NCBI GenBank assembly: GCA_963827545.1
Contig: CAWHBI010000025.1
Coordinates: 1-64,000 of the forward strand
Reading direction: 5' to 3'
Length of the DNA: 64,000 nt
DNA from: AWTP1-13 sp963827545
GTDB lineage: Bacteria; Pseudomonadota; Alphaproteobacteria; Rhizobiales; Hyphomicrobiaceae
Positions 9,090 through 17,141 of the stretch are shown piece after piece. The notes under the pieces were generated by a model. It searched no databases and was not told where the DNA came from. It worked only from the letters and a program-made list of their open reading frames with translations. How positions within the stretch are numbered: position 1 is the stretch's first letter; the number at the start of each line of letters is the position of its first letter. The translations under genes were made by a program, and so were the position numbers.

Positions 9090-9364
9090 TTTGCCTGCCT
9101 CATGATCATCCTTTGACGCCCTTCCTGGGCCTCAATCATTGGCAGAGAAACGCGTCTCGTCTCTCTCGCGTTCCACTCCCCCGCCGACCCCTGTCGCCGT
9201 TACCAGGCTTGGATGGGTCGTGCACCCGTGGTCGAGAATCACATATCCAGTGTGAAAGTATGCTGAACAAGGACCGTCAGCGACGCTGTGTAAAAGCGCC
9301 GCGGCTGGGGGTTTGGTGAATTTCTTGCGCCAAAGTCACCCGATGGACACGCTTTCGGCGACAC

Positions 9365-11098
9365 TTATCCGACTTTAGTCGCTACCGGGTCTAACAGCCC
9401 TGCCACGTGCCGCGCGGCGATGTAGCCGAAGGTCATGGCTGGCCCGATGGTGATGCCGGCTGCCGGATATGTCCCGCCCATCACGCTCGCCGCATCGTTG
9501 CCCACCGCATAGAGACCGGCGATGGGCTGGCCGTCGCTGCCAACGACCTGCGCGTGAGCGTTGGTGGCGATGCCGGCGAAAGTGCCGAGCTCACCCGGCA
9601 CCACGCGCACGGCATAGAACGGCGGCGTCTCCAGCGGTGCGATGCACGGATTTGGCGCATGCCCGGGCGCACCATTGAAGCGCTGATAAGCGTCCGAGCC
9701 GCGCTGGAACTCGGGGTCCTCGCCGCAGCGCGCCGGCGCGTTGAAGGCCGCAACGGTGCAATCGAGGCCCTCCGCATCGATGCCGCAGGCACGCGCAAGG
9801 TCTCGGATGGTGTCGCCGCGCCTGATGTAGCTGGACCTGAGGAACGGCGCGACGCGCATCGGTGCCGGTCCCAGCGCTCCGAGCCCGAAGCGGCGGATCG
9901 CGCGATGATCGCAAACGATCCAGGCCTCGACAACAGGATCATTGCGACAGGTCTCGATCATCGCCGGGACGAATACATGGTAGGACCTGGCCTCATTGAC
10001 GAAGCGTCTGCCGCGTCGATCGACGCTGATGTAGCCAGGTTTGCCGCGCTCGAAGAAATGCGGGAATGGAATGGTGGAGCCGTCCGGCTGTGGCACCAGC
10101 GACACCGGGGTCCAGGCGGCCGGCTGGTGCACCTCGTCGTAGAAGCGGCCGCCGGCCGATTGCGCCAGCCGCAGGCCGTCGCCGGTATTCCCGGGCGGCG
10201 GCAGCTGGATGTGGTTCTTGCCGGCGGCGAGATGCGCATAGACTTGGCGCTTGAGGGCGTCGTTCGCGGGGAAGCCGCCGCACGCCAGCACCACGCCGCG
10301 TCGTGCCTCGACCCGGACGCGTGCGCCCTCCCGCTCGACGATCGCGCCGGCAATGCGGCCCGCATCGCTCACCAGCGCGACCATGGGCGAGGACAGCCAC
10401 AGGGGGATGCCGCGCGCGAACGCGCTCACGGCCAGCCGCGCGATCAGGGCGTTGCCGTTGACGAGGCGCGTGCCGCGGCTATGGCTCAGTCGGTCGCGGG
10501 CATGGCGTGCCACCATGCGGGCGACGTGCAGCGCCGATTTGGCCGACTGCGTCATGCGGAAGACATGGGGCAGGTCGTTGCGACCCACCATCATGCCGCC
10601 CAGCGGCATCATGGTTGCGAGCGCCGGCCGCAATCTCTCGAACCAGGGGCCCAGCTTGCGGCCGTCGTACTCGTTGGGAACAAGTGAGCGGCCGCCCTGC
10701 GAGGCGCCCGGCTCGTCGGGGTGATAGTCGGCCCAAGTGGCGGCCAGCTCGTAGGAGACGAAGCCTTCCCGCTCGAAGACGTCCAGCATGACCGCCGCAT
10801 GATCGACGAACGCCTCGGCCTTGGCGCGATCGAGCCGGTTGCCGACGTGGGCCGTGAGATAGGTGAGCGCGTCGTCCCGCCGCTCGGCAATGCCCGCGGC
10901 TTCCTGGTGATGGTTCAGGGGAATCCAGACCACGCCGGCCGAATATGCGGTCGTGCCGCCAAACAGCGGCTCCTTCTCCACCATGACGACATCGAGCCCG
11001 TGCAGGCGGGCGGTGAGCGCAGCGGCAAAGCCGGCTGCCCCGGAGCCCGCCACCAGCACATCGCAGGCGATGGAGCCGTGGTGCGGCGGTTCGTTCAC
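9365..11098 (-). CDS. FAD-dependent oxidoreductase, ketosteroid-dehydrogenase/fumarate-reductase type
   Basis: A 577-residue flavoprotein. The N-terminal dinucleotide-binding motif is DVLVAGSGAAGFAAALTAR followed by VVMVEKEPLFGGTTAYSAG, and the C-terminal FAD-binding end reads GLYAVGNDAASVMGGTYPAAGITIGPAMTF; both are typical of the FAD_binding_2 family that includes 3-ketosteroid delta-1-dehydrogenase. The substrate is not evident. I chose the GTG at 11098 because it overlaps the stop of the upstream EVE gene as GTGA, a standard coupling arrangement; the longer reading begins with low-complexity residues. The two genes form an operon. Confidence 0.85.
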   Translation of the reverse strand: MNEPPHHGSIACDVLVAGSGAAGFAAALTARLHGLDVVMVEKEPLFGGTTAYSAGVVWIPLNHHQEAAGIAERRDDALTYLTAHVGNRLDRAKAEAFVDHAAVMLDVFEREGFVSYELAATWADYHPDEPGASQGGRSLVPNEYDGRKLGPWFERLRPALATMMPLGGMMVGRNDLPHVFRMTQSAKSALHVARMVARHARDRLSHSRGTRLVNGNALIARLAVSAFARGIPLWLSSPMVALVSDAGRIAGAIVEREGARVRVEARRGVVLACGGFPANDALKRQVYAHLAAGKNHIQLPPPGNTGDGLRLAQSAGGRFYDEVHQPAAWTPVSLVPQPDGSTIPFPHFFERGKPGYISVDRRGRRFVNEARSYHVFVPAMIETCRNDPVVEAWIVCDHRAIRRFGLGALGPAPMRVAPFLRSSYIRRGDTIRDLARACGIDAEGLDCTVAAFNAPARCGEDPEFQRGSDAYQRFNGAPGHAPNPCIAPLETPPFYAVRVVPGELGTFAGIATNAHAQVVGSDGQPIAGLYAVGNDAASVMGGTYPAAGITIGPAMTFGYIAARHVAGLLDPVATKVG

Positions 11099-11598
11099 TG
11101 GGCGGTAATCTTCCTGGCATCGAGGCCGCCCATGCGGCACACCTCTTGCCATTCATCGGGCGTCACCGGCTGGACCGAGAGCCGCGCGGTACGCACCAGC
11201 GCCATGTTGGCAAGCTTCGGATTGGCCTTCGCTGCCGCCAGGGTCACCGGCTGGGGCACATCGCAGACGGCGCGCACATCGACGCACTTCCAGATGCCCG
11301 TGTCATCCTTGGCGTCGGGATGGGCGGTTGCGCACACCTCGACGATGCCGACGATCTCTTTGTCATCGCCCGTGTGATAGAAGAACCCGAGATCGCCCAG
11401 GCGCATCGCCTTCATGTTGTTGCGCGCGACAAAGTTGCGAACGCCGTCCCACGGCTCACCCTTCTTGCCGCGCGCCTTCTGCATCTCCCAGGAGTGCGTA
11501 TCTGCTTCCGTCTTGAACAGCCAATAGGAGGGCCCGGAGTTGCGGCGCGACGACTCGACACTATCTGAACCAGATAGTGTCTTGGTTTTTCTAGGCAT
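11095..11598 (-). CDS. EVE domain protein (thymocyte nuclear protein 1-like)
   Basis: A 167-residue protein. After a basic, Ser-rich N-terminal extension of about 23 residues comes a complete EVE domain: YWLFKTEADTHSWEM, WDGVRNFVARNNMKAM, GDLGFFYHTGDDKEIVGIVEV and ALVRTARLSVQPVTPDEW. EVE domains are PUA-like folds thought to bind modified bases. The extension is encoded by a 25-base palindrome at 11557-11581. The stop overlaps the GTG of the flavoprotein gene, so the pair is probably translated together. The ATG at 11598 has TTAGGAGTCG upstream. Confidence 0.85.
   Translation of the reverse strand: MPRKTKTLSGSDSVESSRRNSGPSYWLFKTEADTHSWEMQKARGKKGEPWDGVRNFVARNNMKAMRLGDLGFFYHTGDDKEIVGIVEVCATAHPDAKDDTGIWKCVDVRAVCDVPQPVTLAAAKANPKLANMALVRTARLSVQPVTPDEWQEVCRMGGLDARKITAQ
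11557..11581. repeat. Perfect 11-bp palindrome inside the EVE gene 5' end
   Basis: GACACTATCTG and CAGATAGTGTC flank the trinucleotide AAC. It begins about 17 bases downstream of the EVE start codon. It could be an operator, an mRNA hairpin near the start, or a small inserted element, since the encoded residues lie outside the EVE domain. Confidence 0.6.
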
Positions 11599-11733
11599 TA
11601 GGTGCGACTCCTAAGTCTCAAGAAGAACCACTTCATCTCATCCAAGCTCACTCCAAGTCACCGCTCCCGCGTGACGAGCGCGTAATGAAAAGGTCGAACT
11701 TGAAGGTCATCACGCGGCCTATGCGAGGGAAGC

Positions 11734-11874
11734 ATGGCTCAGCATACTGTGGCGGCTAACGAGATCGCAATCAAGGCGTTGCGATGCCCGGAAGGCAAAG
11801 CGCGCGCCGCTTGCCACGTCGACGGTCATGGCAATGATGGTCTCAAGATTCTACGTGGAACGGCTGGGTGGTAG
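11734..11874 (+). pseudogene. Tyrosine integrase N-terminal remnant
   Basis: A 46-codon frame starting at ATG with AGGGAAGC upstream. The sequence (MAQHTVAANEIAIKAL.. then CHVDGHGNDGLKIL) resembles the N-terminal arm-binding region of phage-type integrases, where 'A(I/L)KAL.PPEGK..ADYHVDG..GL.LRV' is usual. It stops at a TAG just where the beta strand following GL should continue, so the catalytic domain is missing. It directly precedes the MerF cluster, as expected for a decayed integrative element. The call rests on weak similarity. Confidence 0.45.
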
Positions 11875-12005
11875 TGCTTCAGCGACGGCCGCCGCGACGA
11901 GCCTTTTTCGTTCTCGCTCTCGCGACCGTGATCGTGCTCGCTGCACTCGTTGTAGCTCACTATGGGCCCCAGATGACACGATACCTCTTGTCTCTGAGGC
12001 GATAG
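11874..12005 (+). CDS. One-helix small membrane ORF upstream of merF
   Basis: A 43-codon frame from a GTG that overlaps the preceding TAG (TAGTG). The protein starts with Arg-rich residues (VLQRRPPRRAFF), has one hydrophobic segment (VLALATVIVLAALVVAHYG) and ends LSLRR. It stops 6 bases before the merF start. The positive-inside pattern and tight spacing argue for a real small membrane protein, but no family is recognised and no ribosome-binding site is clear. Confidence 0.4.
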   Translation: MLQRRPPRRAFFVLALATVIVLAALVVAHYGPQMTRYLLSLRR

Positions 12006-12011
12006 CTTGTG

Positions 12012-12218
12012 ATGCCTACCAACCGACTTCTCGCTGTTGGGATGATCGGGACCGTGATCGCTGCCGTATGCTGCTTCACACCCGCTCTCGTCATTCTTCT
12101 TGGAGCGCTGGGGCTCTCTGCATTGGTCGGTCTGCTCGATTTCGTTCTGCTTCCCGCTCTGGCAATCTTCGCAACCATCACGGTCTATGCGCTATGGAAA
12201 CGACACCGGTCGAACTGA
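12012..12218 (+). CDS. merF: Mercury transport protein MerF
   Basis: A 68-residue protein with two transmembrane helices. It matches MerF closely: LLAVGMIGTVIAAVCCFTPALVILLGALGLSALVG, then LDFVLLPALAIFATITVYAL. The vicinal Cys pair of CCFTP in helix 1 is the known Hg(II)-binding site that carries mercury across the inner membrane. The second Cys pair found at the C-terminus of many MerF proteins is absent here; the sequence ends KRHRSN. A GTG at 12009 could serve as start, giving MM. The gene overlaps the GDCCVxC gene by 25 bases. No merA, merR, merT or merP is in the window. Confidence 0.85.
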   Translation: MPTNRLLAVGMIGTVIAAVCCFTPALVILLGALGLSALVGLLDFVLLPALAIFATITVYALWKRHRSN

Positions 12219-12445
12219 ATTCGACGATCACCTGCCCGCACTGTGGACATTCAGCAACCGAGACCATGCCGACCGATGCATGCGTCGGTTTCTATCCTTG
12301 CAAGGGCTGTGGCAAGACACTCCGGCCTAAGCAGGGGGATTGTTGCGTGTTTTGCTCCCACGGGTCCGTGCCGTGTCCGCCCATCCAGGAGGAACGCGCG
12401 GGCGGTGAACCAGCCTCCTGCCGTGACGGTGACTCTCATGGCTGA
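12194..12445 (+). CDS. GDCCVxC-domain small Cys-rich protein
   Basis: An 83-residue protein with ITCPHCGHSATETMPTDAC in the first half and GDCCVFCSHGSVPCPP in the second. This is the signature of the GDCCVxC family, small proteins often found beside mercury or heavy-metal genes, sometimes with selenocysteine at one Cys. Nine or so Cys residues could form a zinc ribbon and a metal-handling site. It starts inside merF (25-base overlap), so the two are co-translated. Function is inferred from neighbourhood only. Confidence 0.75.
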   Translation: METTPVELNSTITCPHCGHSATETMPTDACVGFYPCKGCGKTLRPKQGDCCVFCSHGSVPCPPIQEERAGGEPASCRDGDSHG

Positions 12446-12830
12446 GGAAAATAGCAACTGTGTTGATGATCGATCTGCAGATTGGGCGGGCAATTGGGGG
12501 ATGCTTGCCGCTTTATGGGGCATACCAGCCGCCGCAATGCTCGCAGCTTCATTTGCGGAGCCGACACTTCGAGCAGTGATCTGGACGGGTATGCTGATTT
12601 GGATGGGAGTAGCGTGCCTGCTGAACGCACGGCGCTGCGATCGCACCCACTGCCGCTTTACAGGCCCGTTCTTCATGGTGATGGCGGCGCTCGTAGTCGC
12701 CTACGCTGCCGGCGTCCTGCCGCTCGGACCCTATGGGTGGGTGGTCCTTGGCGTGGCTACCGCAATCGGGAACACGCTAATTTGGTGGGGGAGCGAGCGC
12801 ATCCTCGGCGCATACGGGAGACCACGCTGA
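12438..12830 (+). CDS. Predicted membrane protein of the merF cluster
   Basis: A 130-residue protein with four hydrophobic segments: MLAALWGIPAAAMLAASFA, AVIWTGMLIWMGVACLLNA, FFMVMAALVVAYAAGVLPLG and WVVLGVATAIGNTLIWWG. Between helices 2 and 3 lies RRCDRTHCRFTGP, a Cys-x4-Cys motif that could bind metal. The start overlaps the GDCCVxC stop (ATGGCTGA). A GTG at 12405 is an alternative. No family is recognised; placement suggests a role with MerF in metal handling. Confidence 0.65.
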   Translation: MAEENSNCVDDRSADWAGNWGMLAALWGIPAAAMLAASFAEPTLRAVIWTGMLIWMGVACLLNARRCDRTHCRFTGPFFMVMAALVVAYAAGVLPLGPYGWVVLGVATAIGNTLIWWGSERILGAYGRPR

Positions 12831-12988
12831 TCGCGGGTCACAAATTCTGGATGGCGAGCACACGGCTTTTGCACGTGAAGCGCATCACGGATGTTGCGCG
12901 TAGTGGTTGGTGGTGTTGATGGTTGTTGCGGTAGTCTGCATGTCTGGTGGCGTAGCTTGAACAGTTTGGTCCCGAAGTACTACTAGTA

Positions 12989-13408
12989 GTGCACGGGCGC
13001 GCGTTTTCCGCGCTGCTACAAACGATCTACGTCGTGCACAAGATAACTTTCGCCGTGTTGGTGCTGGCGGGCGCTCTCGTAGCGCAAGGTGGCAGCCTGC
13101 GTGCGGCCGAGCTTGTGATGTTCGAGGAGCCTAACTGTCCTTGGTGCCGACGTTGGCACGCCGAAATCGGTCCAGCATATTCGCTCACGGCCGAAGGGCA
13201 GGCGGCGCCACTGCGCCGGTCTCACATTCGGGATCAGGCGCACGTCGGCGTATTGCTTGAACGGTCGATAACCGTAACGCCGACATTTGTTCTGGCAGAC
13301 GAAGGACGCGAGATCGGGCGGATTGTCGGCTACCCAGGCGAGGAATTTTTCTACGGCCTGCTCGCTAACCTTCTCAAGTCCAAGTCACGACACCTCCAGA
13401 GCCGGTAG
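12989..13408 (+). CDS. Secreted thioredoxin-fold protein (CPWC)
   Basis: A thioredoxin-like protein of about 125-139 residues. After a hydrophobic leader (FAVLVLAGALVAQGGSLRAAE) it has ELVMFEEPNCPWCRRWHAEIG, with redox motif CPWC, and TVTPTFVLADEGREIGRIVGYPG, which contains the cis-Pro. This resembles periplasmic thioredoxins of Rhizobiales near sox or metal genes. The start is unsure: GTG 12989 gives a long leader, while GTG 13034 gives a more typical signal peptide. It may reduce thiols of neighbouring metal-binding proteins, but that is inference. Confidence 0.65.
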   Translation: MHGRAFSALLQTIYVVHKITFAVLVLAGALVAQGGSLRAAELVMFEEPNCPWCRRWHAEIGPAYSLTAEGQAAPLRRSHIRDQAHVGVLLERSITVTPTFVLADEGREIGRIVGYPGEEFFYGLLANLLKSKSRHLQSR

Positions 13409-13434
13409 GAGCGGTGCCAACGAGCTAGCTCGAC

Positions 13435-13551
13435 TCATGGGCGGATGATGACGGTGCCGAGTTGGACGAGTTGCTTGACTTCGGTCGGGGAGAGGGCACG
13501 GTTGCAGATGCGGAAGTCGTCCATAACGCCTTGAAAGATGAAACCATTCCA
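13435..13551 (-). pseudogene. LamG/concanavalin-like domain C-terminal remnant
   Basis: A short reading frame containing FQGVMDDFRICNRALSPTEV followed by KQLVQLG. The pattern 'G.(I/M)DD.RI.NRALS..E(I/V)..L' is the C-terminal strand of LamG/laminin-type domains in large secreted proteins. Nothing upstream in this frame continues the domain, so it is a leftover of a deleted or rearranged gene. The rest of the 13409-13914 stretch holds only a terminator at 13829-13860. Confidence 0.6.
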
Positions 13552-13828
13552 CGAACATCGCGGGCGGGCTCTTGGCCGCCGACCAACTTGACAGGTTGGA
13601 GGCGGTGCTCGGATGCAAGCTCCCGCAGGTACGGGCTGCATCTATTGAACTAAGCGCGCCTGCTGGGCACGTGGGGGACCGAGCTGCTTTACATCGCCAT
13701 CCTGACCGACAAACCGCAGAGCTTAGGAAGCGTTAGGCACTGTCCTCGCGGCTCAGCGGAGAGACGCGAGTTACGAGGTGGCCAGACGGGACTGGGGTGC
13801 GTTCGGCTTCGCGTCGTTCCGCGCTGAC

Positions 13829-13860
13829 AACAAAAGGCCGGCGCATGGGTCGCGCCGGCG
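13829..13860 (-). terminator. Rho-independent terminator
   Basis: On the minus strand a GCCGGCGC / GCGCCGGC stem with a 7-base loop is followed by CTTTTGTTGT. It lies about 55 bases past the stop of the membrane protein gene at 13915-14403 and would end that transcript. Confidence 0.65.
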
Positions 13861-13914
13861 CAGTGCATTTTACACCTTTGCCGAGGCGCAGCGGGTGCGC
13901 CGGGTGGCGGCACG

Positions 13915-14403
13915 CTAGTTGTGGTCGCCGACGCCGATCGTCCGGCGCAACGTCCTGGCGTTGATCAAGATTGCAACGACCGCCTGTGTCATGCTGATCA
14001 GAGTCAGCATGAGAAACTCGGTGTTGTTGAAGATAGCGAGTGGTCTGACGCCCGCTGCCCCCAGCGCGAACAGGAGCACCTGGAGACCTGCGATTGCAGC
14101 CATCAGAATGGCCTCGACGGTGTTATCGATGCCCGGATGGGAGACTCGCAACTGCTCGGCCATCGCCATCATGGCCGCGCCGACCATGAGCACCTCGACC
14201 CACGTCAGCTGGTACCCACCCCATTGCAGCAAGATCGCTCGGGGATCCGAGAAGATGAACCTGCCGGCTATGTAGAGAACCAGAATGTACAAGAAGCCGG
14301 GGACGAATTTGAATGGCATGCTTCTGGGCACACCCTGGACATTCAGGACAGTCGCGGTGCTTGCCAGCGGGCCATCTGAGCTTCTGGCTGACGTTCTTGC
14401 CAT
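13915..14403 (-). CDS. Four-helix membrane protein, unknown
   Basis: A 162-residue protein with a Ser/Thr-rich N-terminus of about 28 residues and then four hydrophobic segments (FVPGFLYILVLYIAGRFIF, WVEVLMVGAAMMAMAEQL, AILMAAIAGLQVLLFALGA, MLTLISMTQAVVAILINA). It ends in a basic tail. I chose ATG 14403 because the upstream in-frame ATG lies inside its GGAGGG ribosome-binding site. No family is recognised. It appears monocistronic, with a terminator downstream. Confidence 0.65.
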   Translation of the reverse strand: MARTSARSSDGPLASTATVLNVQGVPRSMPFKFVPGFLYILVLYIAGRFIFSDPRAILLQWGGYQLTWVEVLMVGAAMMAMAEQLRVSHPGIDNTVEAILMAAIAGLQVLLFALGAAGVRPLAIFNNTEFLMLTLISMTQAVVAILINARTLRRTIGVGDHN

Positions 14404-14657
14404 CTGACCCTCCATTGCTGCTCGCAGCCGCGCGCACTTCCCGGAAATGGGCTCGCACGCGCAGTACTGCGAGGGATGCCTGTTACGTAGGTCGCCGGTA
14501 GCAGTCTTTCAATGAGGCCGGAAAGCAATAGGCGTGTCAGAAAGGGAACATCCGGCAAATCTGTAGCCGAGCACAACAAAGTCCGGACTCCTCCCAGAAC
14601 CTGCCGGAGTTTGACGCGCTCAATTTCCGCAATGGGAAGCGGACGTTTGGCAACTCC

Positions 14658-15239
14658 CTACGCCGGCAGCTCGTAGCCTATTGCTGCCTCAATCTCACAT
14701 GTCTTTCGCACCGCCGGACGCTCCATCATGCGCTGGTAGTGCGCGTCAAGGTTGGGAAACTCGCCGGGGGCCGGGTGGAGGGAGTTGAAGAAGCGCCAGT
14801 ACAAGCGAAACAGATGGATGTCGGCGATTGAATACTCGCCAATCGCCCAGCTTCGCTTGCCCAGCCGTTGGTCGGCGATGGCATAGACCTTGCGCGCACG
14901 CTCGATGCCGCGCCGGCGTGCGGGATGGAGGGTGGCGGCGATGAACGACATCCAGGAGATTGCCTGGGCGTCGGCTTCGAGGTCATTGGCCGGCAGGAGC
15001 CCGGCGGCCGGAAAGCGCTTGGCCAGATAGTACAGAATGGCGGCGACCTCGGTGAGCGCGCGTCCGTCGATGACGAGCGTCGGGACTTTGCCTTCAGGGT
15101 TCACCGCAAGGAACTCCGGGCCGCGCGTCTCCGTCCGGGAGAACGAGAGCGGCTTGGCCTCGAACGGCGCGCCGACCTCGTGCAAGGCGATGTGCGCCGC
15201 CATCGAGCTGGAGCCCGGCGCGAAGTAGAGGGTGAGCAT
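14658..15239 (-). CDS. Glutathione S-transferase
   Basis: A 193-residue GST. The N-terminal thioredoxin-like domain has MLTLYFAPGSSSMAAHIALHE with the catalytic Ser around residue 10-12 (beta-class-like SSSM), the cis-Pro segment GKVPTLVIDGRALTE, and ILYYLAKRFP. The all-helical domain includes SIADIHLFRLYW. Such enzymes conjugate glutathione to electrophiles in the cytosol. It is separated from the next leftward gene by 56 bases and may share a transcript with the genes up to gcvT, though this is not shown. Confidence 0.85.
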   Translation of the reverse strand: MLTLYFAPGSSSMAAHIALHEVGAPFEAKPLSFSRTETRGPEFLAVNPEGKVPTLVIDGRALTEVAAILYYLAKRFPAAGLLPANDLEADAQAISWMSFIAATLHPARRRGIERARKVYAIADQRLGKRSWAIGEYSIADIHLFRLYWRFFNSLHPAPGEFPNLDAHYQRMMERPAVRKTCEIEAAIGYELPA

Positions 15240-15295
15240 CGGCGCCTCCGGTCAAACTGGCAAGAATCCAAGGTTATCCGTCGCAAGCATCAAAT

Positions 15296-15520
15296 CTATC
15301 CGCTTAGCCCGCTTTCTCTTTGTGGTTCGTCCCGGCCCGTTCCCTGCCGGACCAGTTCAGCCCGCTCCTCCAGCGTCAGCCAGACTTCCGGACGGGCGTA
15401 CAGGCGTAGTTCCTCCGCCTCCTTGATCACCGACGTCAGCGCCGTGGCATCAATGCCCGGTCTGGAACTCTCGAGGCTTTCTCGCATTCCGCCAGCAGCC
15501 CTGCATGGTTTTCTCGGCAT
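15296..15520 (-). CDS. Small hypothetical protein between two GST genes
   Basis: A 74-residue frame whose ATG has a strong AGGAGG at good spacing. The protein begins MPRKPCRAAGG and has a helical middle (ALTSVIKEAEELRLYARPE) followed by WLTLEERAELVRQG, then a hydrophilic tail. It is not recognised. The AGGAGG and operon-like placement support translation; the sequence alone does not. Confidence 0.4.
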   Translation of the reverse strand: MPRKPCRAAGGMRESLESSRPGIDATALTSVIKEAEELRLYARPEVWLTLEERAELVRQGTGRDEPQRESGLSG

Positions 15521-15598
15521 TAGGAAGGCCTCCTGACCCTTGGCGCTCCAACGCGTCATCAGTCTTTGAACGAAGCTCACGCGACCTCCCCTGCCGGC

Positions 15599-16594
15599 TC
15601 AGCCGTGCAATGCGGCGCCCAGCCTCTCCCGGCCGTGGGGCGCATCGTAGTCGATCGTAGGGCCCACCGGAACGATGCGGGTCGGATTGATGGTCGTGTG
15701 GCTCATGTAGTAGTGGCGCTTGATGTGGGTGAGGTTCACGGTCTCGCGCACCCGCGGCCACTGATAGAGGTCGCGTGTGTAGGCGAACAGGTTGGGATAG
15801 TCGGTGAGCCGGCGGACATTGCACTTGAAGTGCCCGACATAGACGGGGTCGAACCGCACCAGCGTGGTGAAGAGGCGCCAGTCGGCCTCCGTCGGCTCGG
15901 GCCCCAGCAGAAAGCGCCGTTCGCGCAGACGCTCATCGAGCCAGTCCAGCGTCTCGAACAGGGGACCGACCGCCGCTTCGTAGGCCTCCTGGGTGGTAGC
16001 GAAGCCGGCCTTGTAGACGCCGTTGTTGACGGTCTCGTAGATGCGCGCGTTGAGCGCGTCGATCTCGGCTCGCAGCGGCTCGGGGTAGTAGTCGCCGGGC
16101 TCCGCGCCCACCGCATCGAAGGCGGCGTTGAACATGCGGATGATTTCGCTCAACTCGTTGTTGACGATGGTGCCCCGCTCCTTGTCCCAGAGAACGGGCA
16201 CGGTAGCCCGCCCGCTGTAACGAGGATCGGCCCGCGTGTAGAGCTGGTGGATGTAGGAGACTTGGTTGACCGTGTCCGGCGCCACGCCCTCACCCGGTGC
16301 GAAGGTCCAGCCGTTTTCCGCCATCAGCCAGTGCGTCACCGATACGCCGATCATGGCCTCGAGGCCCTTGAGGGCGCGCAGGATCAGCGTGCGGCAGGCC
16401 CACGGGCAGGCGAGGGAAACGTAGAGATGGTAGCGCCCCGGCGCCGCCTTGAAGCCGCCCTCGCCTGACGGCCCCGCCGATCCGTCTGCCGTGATCCAGT
16501 TGCGGAAGCTGCTCCCGGCGCGCACGAAGCGGCCGCCGCTGCCGCGCGTGTCGTACCATTTGTCGTGCCAGACGCCGTCGACGAGAACGCCCAT
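15599..16594 (-). CDS. Glutathionyl-hydroquinone reductase (xi-class GST)
   Basis: A 331-residue protein of the YqjG/ECM4 family. The active-site motif appears as SLACPWACRTLILRALKGL with the catalytic Cys of CPW, followed by VPVLWDKERGTIVNNELSEIIRM and the C-terminal dimer/active-site region VGHFKCNVRRLTDYPNL and HIKRHYYMSH. These enzymes remove glutathione from glutathionyl-hydroquinones. The start ATG is 2 bases past the gcvPB stop, so it is co-transcribed with the gcv operon. That linkage is unusual for this enzyme. Confidence 0.9.
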   Translation of the reverse strand: MGVLVDGVWHDKWYDTRGSGGRFVRAGSSFRNWITADGSAGPSGEGGFKAAPGRYHLYVSLACPWACRTLILRALKGLEAMIGVSVTHWLMAENGWTFAPGEGVAPDTVNQVSYIHQLYTRADPRYSGRATVPVLWDKERGTIVNNELSEIIRMFNAAFDAVGAEPGDYYPEPLRAEIDALNARIYETVNNGVYKAGFATTQEAYEAAVGPLFETLDWLDERLRERRFLLGPEPTEADWRLFTTLVRFDPVYVGHFKCNVRRLTDYPNLFAYTRDLYQWPRVRETVNLTHIKRHYYMSHTTINPTRIVPVGPTIDYDAPHGRERLGAALHG

Positions 16595-16596
16595 CT

Positions 16597-17118
16597 CTAC
16601 TCGGCTGCCTCCTCTTGGCCCGCCACAGGCACCCACCTCAGCCGCGGCTCGCGCGCCGCCCTGGTCTCGTCGAGCCGCCGCCGCGGGGCGAAGCGCGGCG
16701 CGTTCTTGAAGCGGTCGGCATCGCCCGCCTTGGCCGCCTGCGCCAGCCCCCGCAGCGATGCGATGAACTGATCGAGGCTCTGCTTCGATTCCGACTCCGT
16801 CGGCTCTATCAGCATGGCGCCGTGCACCACCAGGGGGAAATACACCGTCATGGGGTGGAAGCCCTCGTCGATCATCGCCTTGGCGAAGTCGAGCGTGGTG
16901 AGGCCCGTGCCTTCCAGCCAACGATCGTCGAACAGCACCTCGTGCATGCACGGTCGGTCGCCGAAGGGCAGCGACATGAGGTCCGAGAGTGAGGCGCGCA
17001 CGTAGTTGGCATTGAGCACGGCGTCCTCGCTGGCCTGCCGCATGCCGTCGCTGCCGTGACTGAGCATGTAGGCCATGGCGCGCACGAACATGCCCATCTG
17101 CCCATGGAACGCGCACAT
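16597..17118 (-). pseudogene. gcvPB: Glycine decarboxylase subunit 2, 3' part (separated by an insert)
   Basis: This is the C-terminal third of GcvPB in a different frame from the first part. It resumes as RFGRMCAFHGQMGMFVRAM, then YMLSHGSDGMRQASEDAVLN and VYFPLVVHGAMLIEPTESES, and ends in a family-typical tail RLRWVPVAGQEEAAE. The first ATG available is 17118. The frame stays open upstream through the palindromic insert, so a single +1 shift anywhere in 17225-17556 would rejoin the two parts. If not rejoined, this fragment lacks the PLP lysine and cannot act alone. Confidence 0.75.
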
Positions 17119-17141
17119 GCGGCCGAAGCGGCTTGCACGTT

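Noticed and set aside
9113..9319. 68-codon + frame between two minus genes
   Set aside because: No domain, no ribosome-binding site and irregular composition.
12978..12989. Palindrome ACTACTAGTAGT before the thioredoxin-fold gene
   Set aside because: Only 12 bases and seen once; it could be an operator but there is no supporting evidence.
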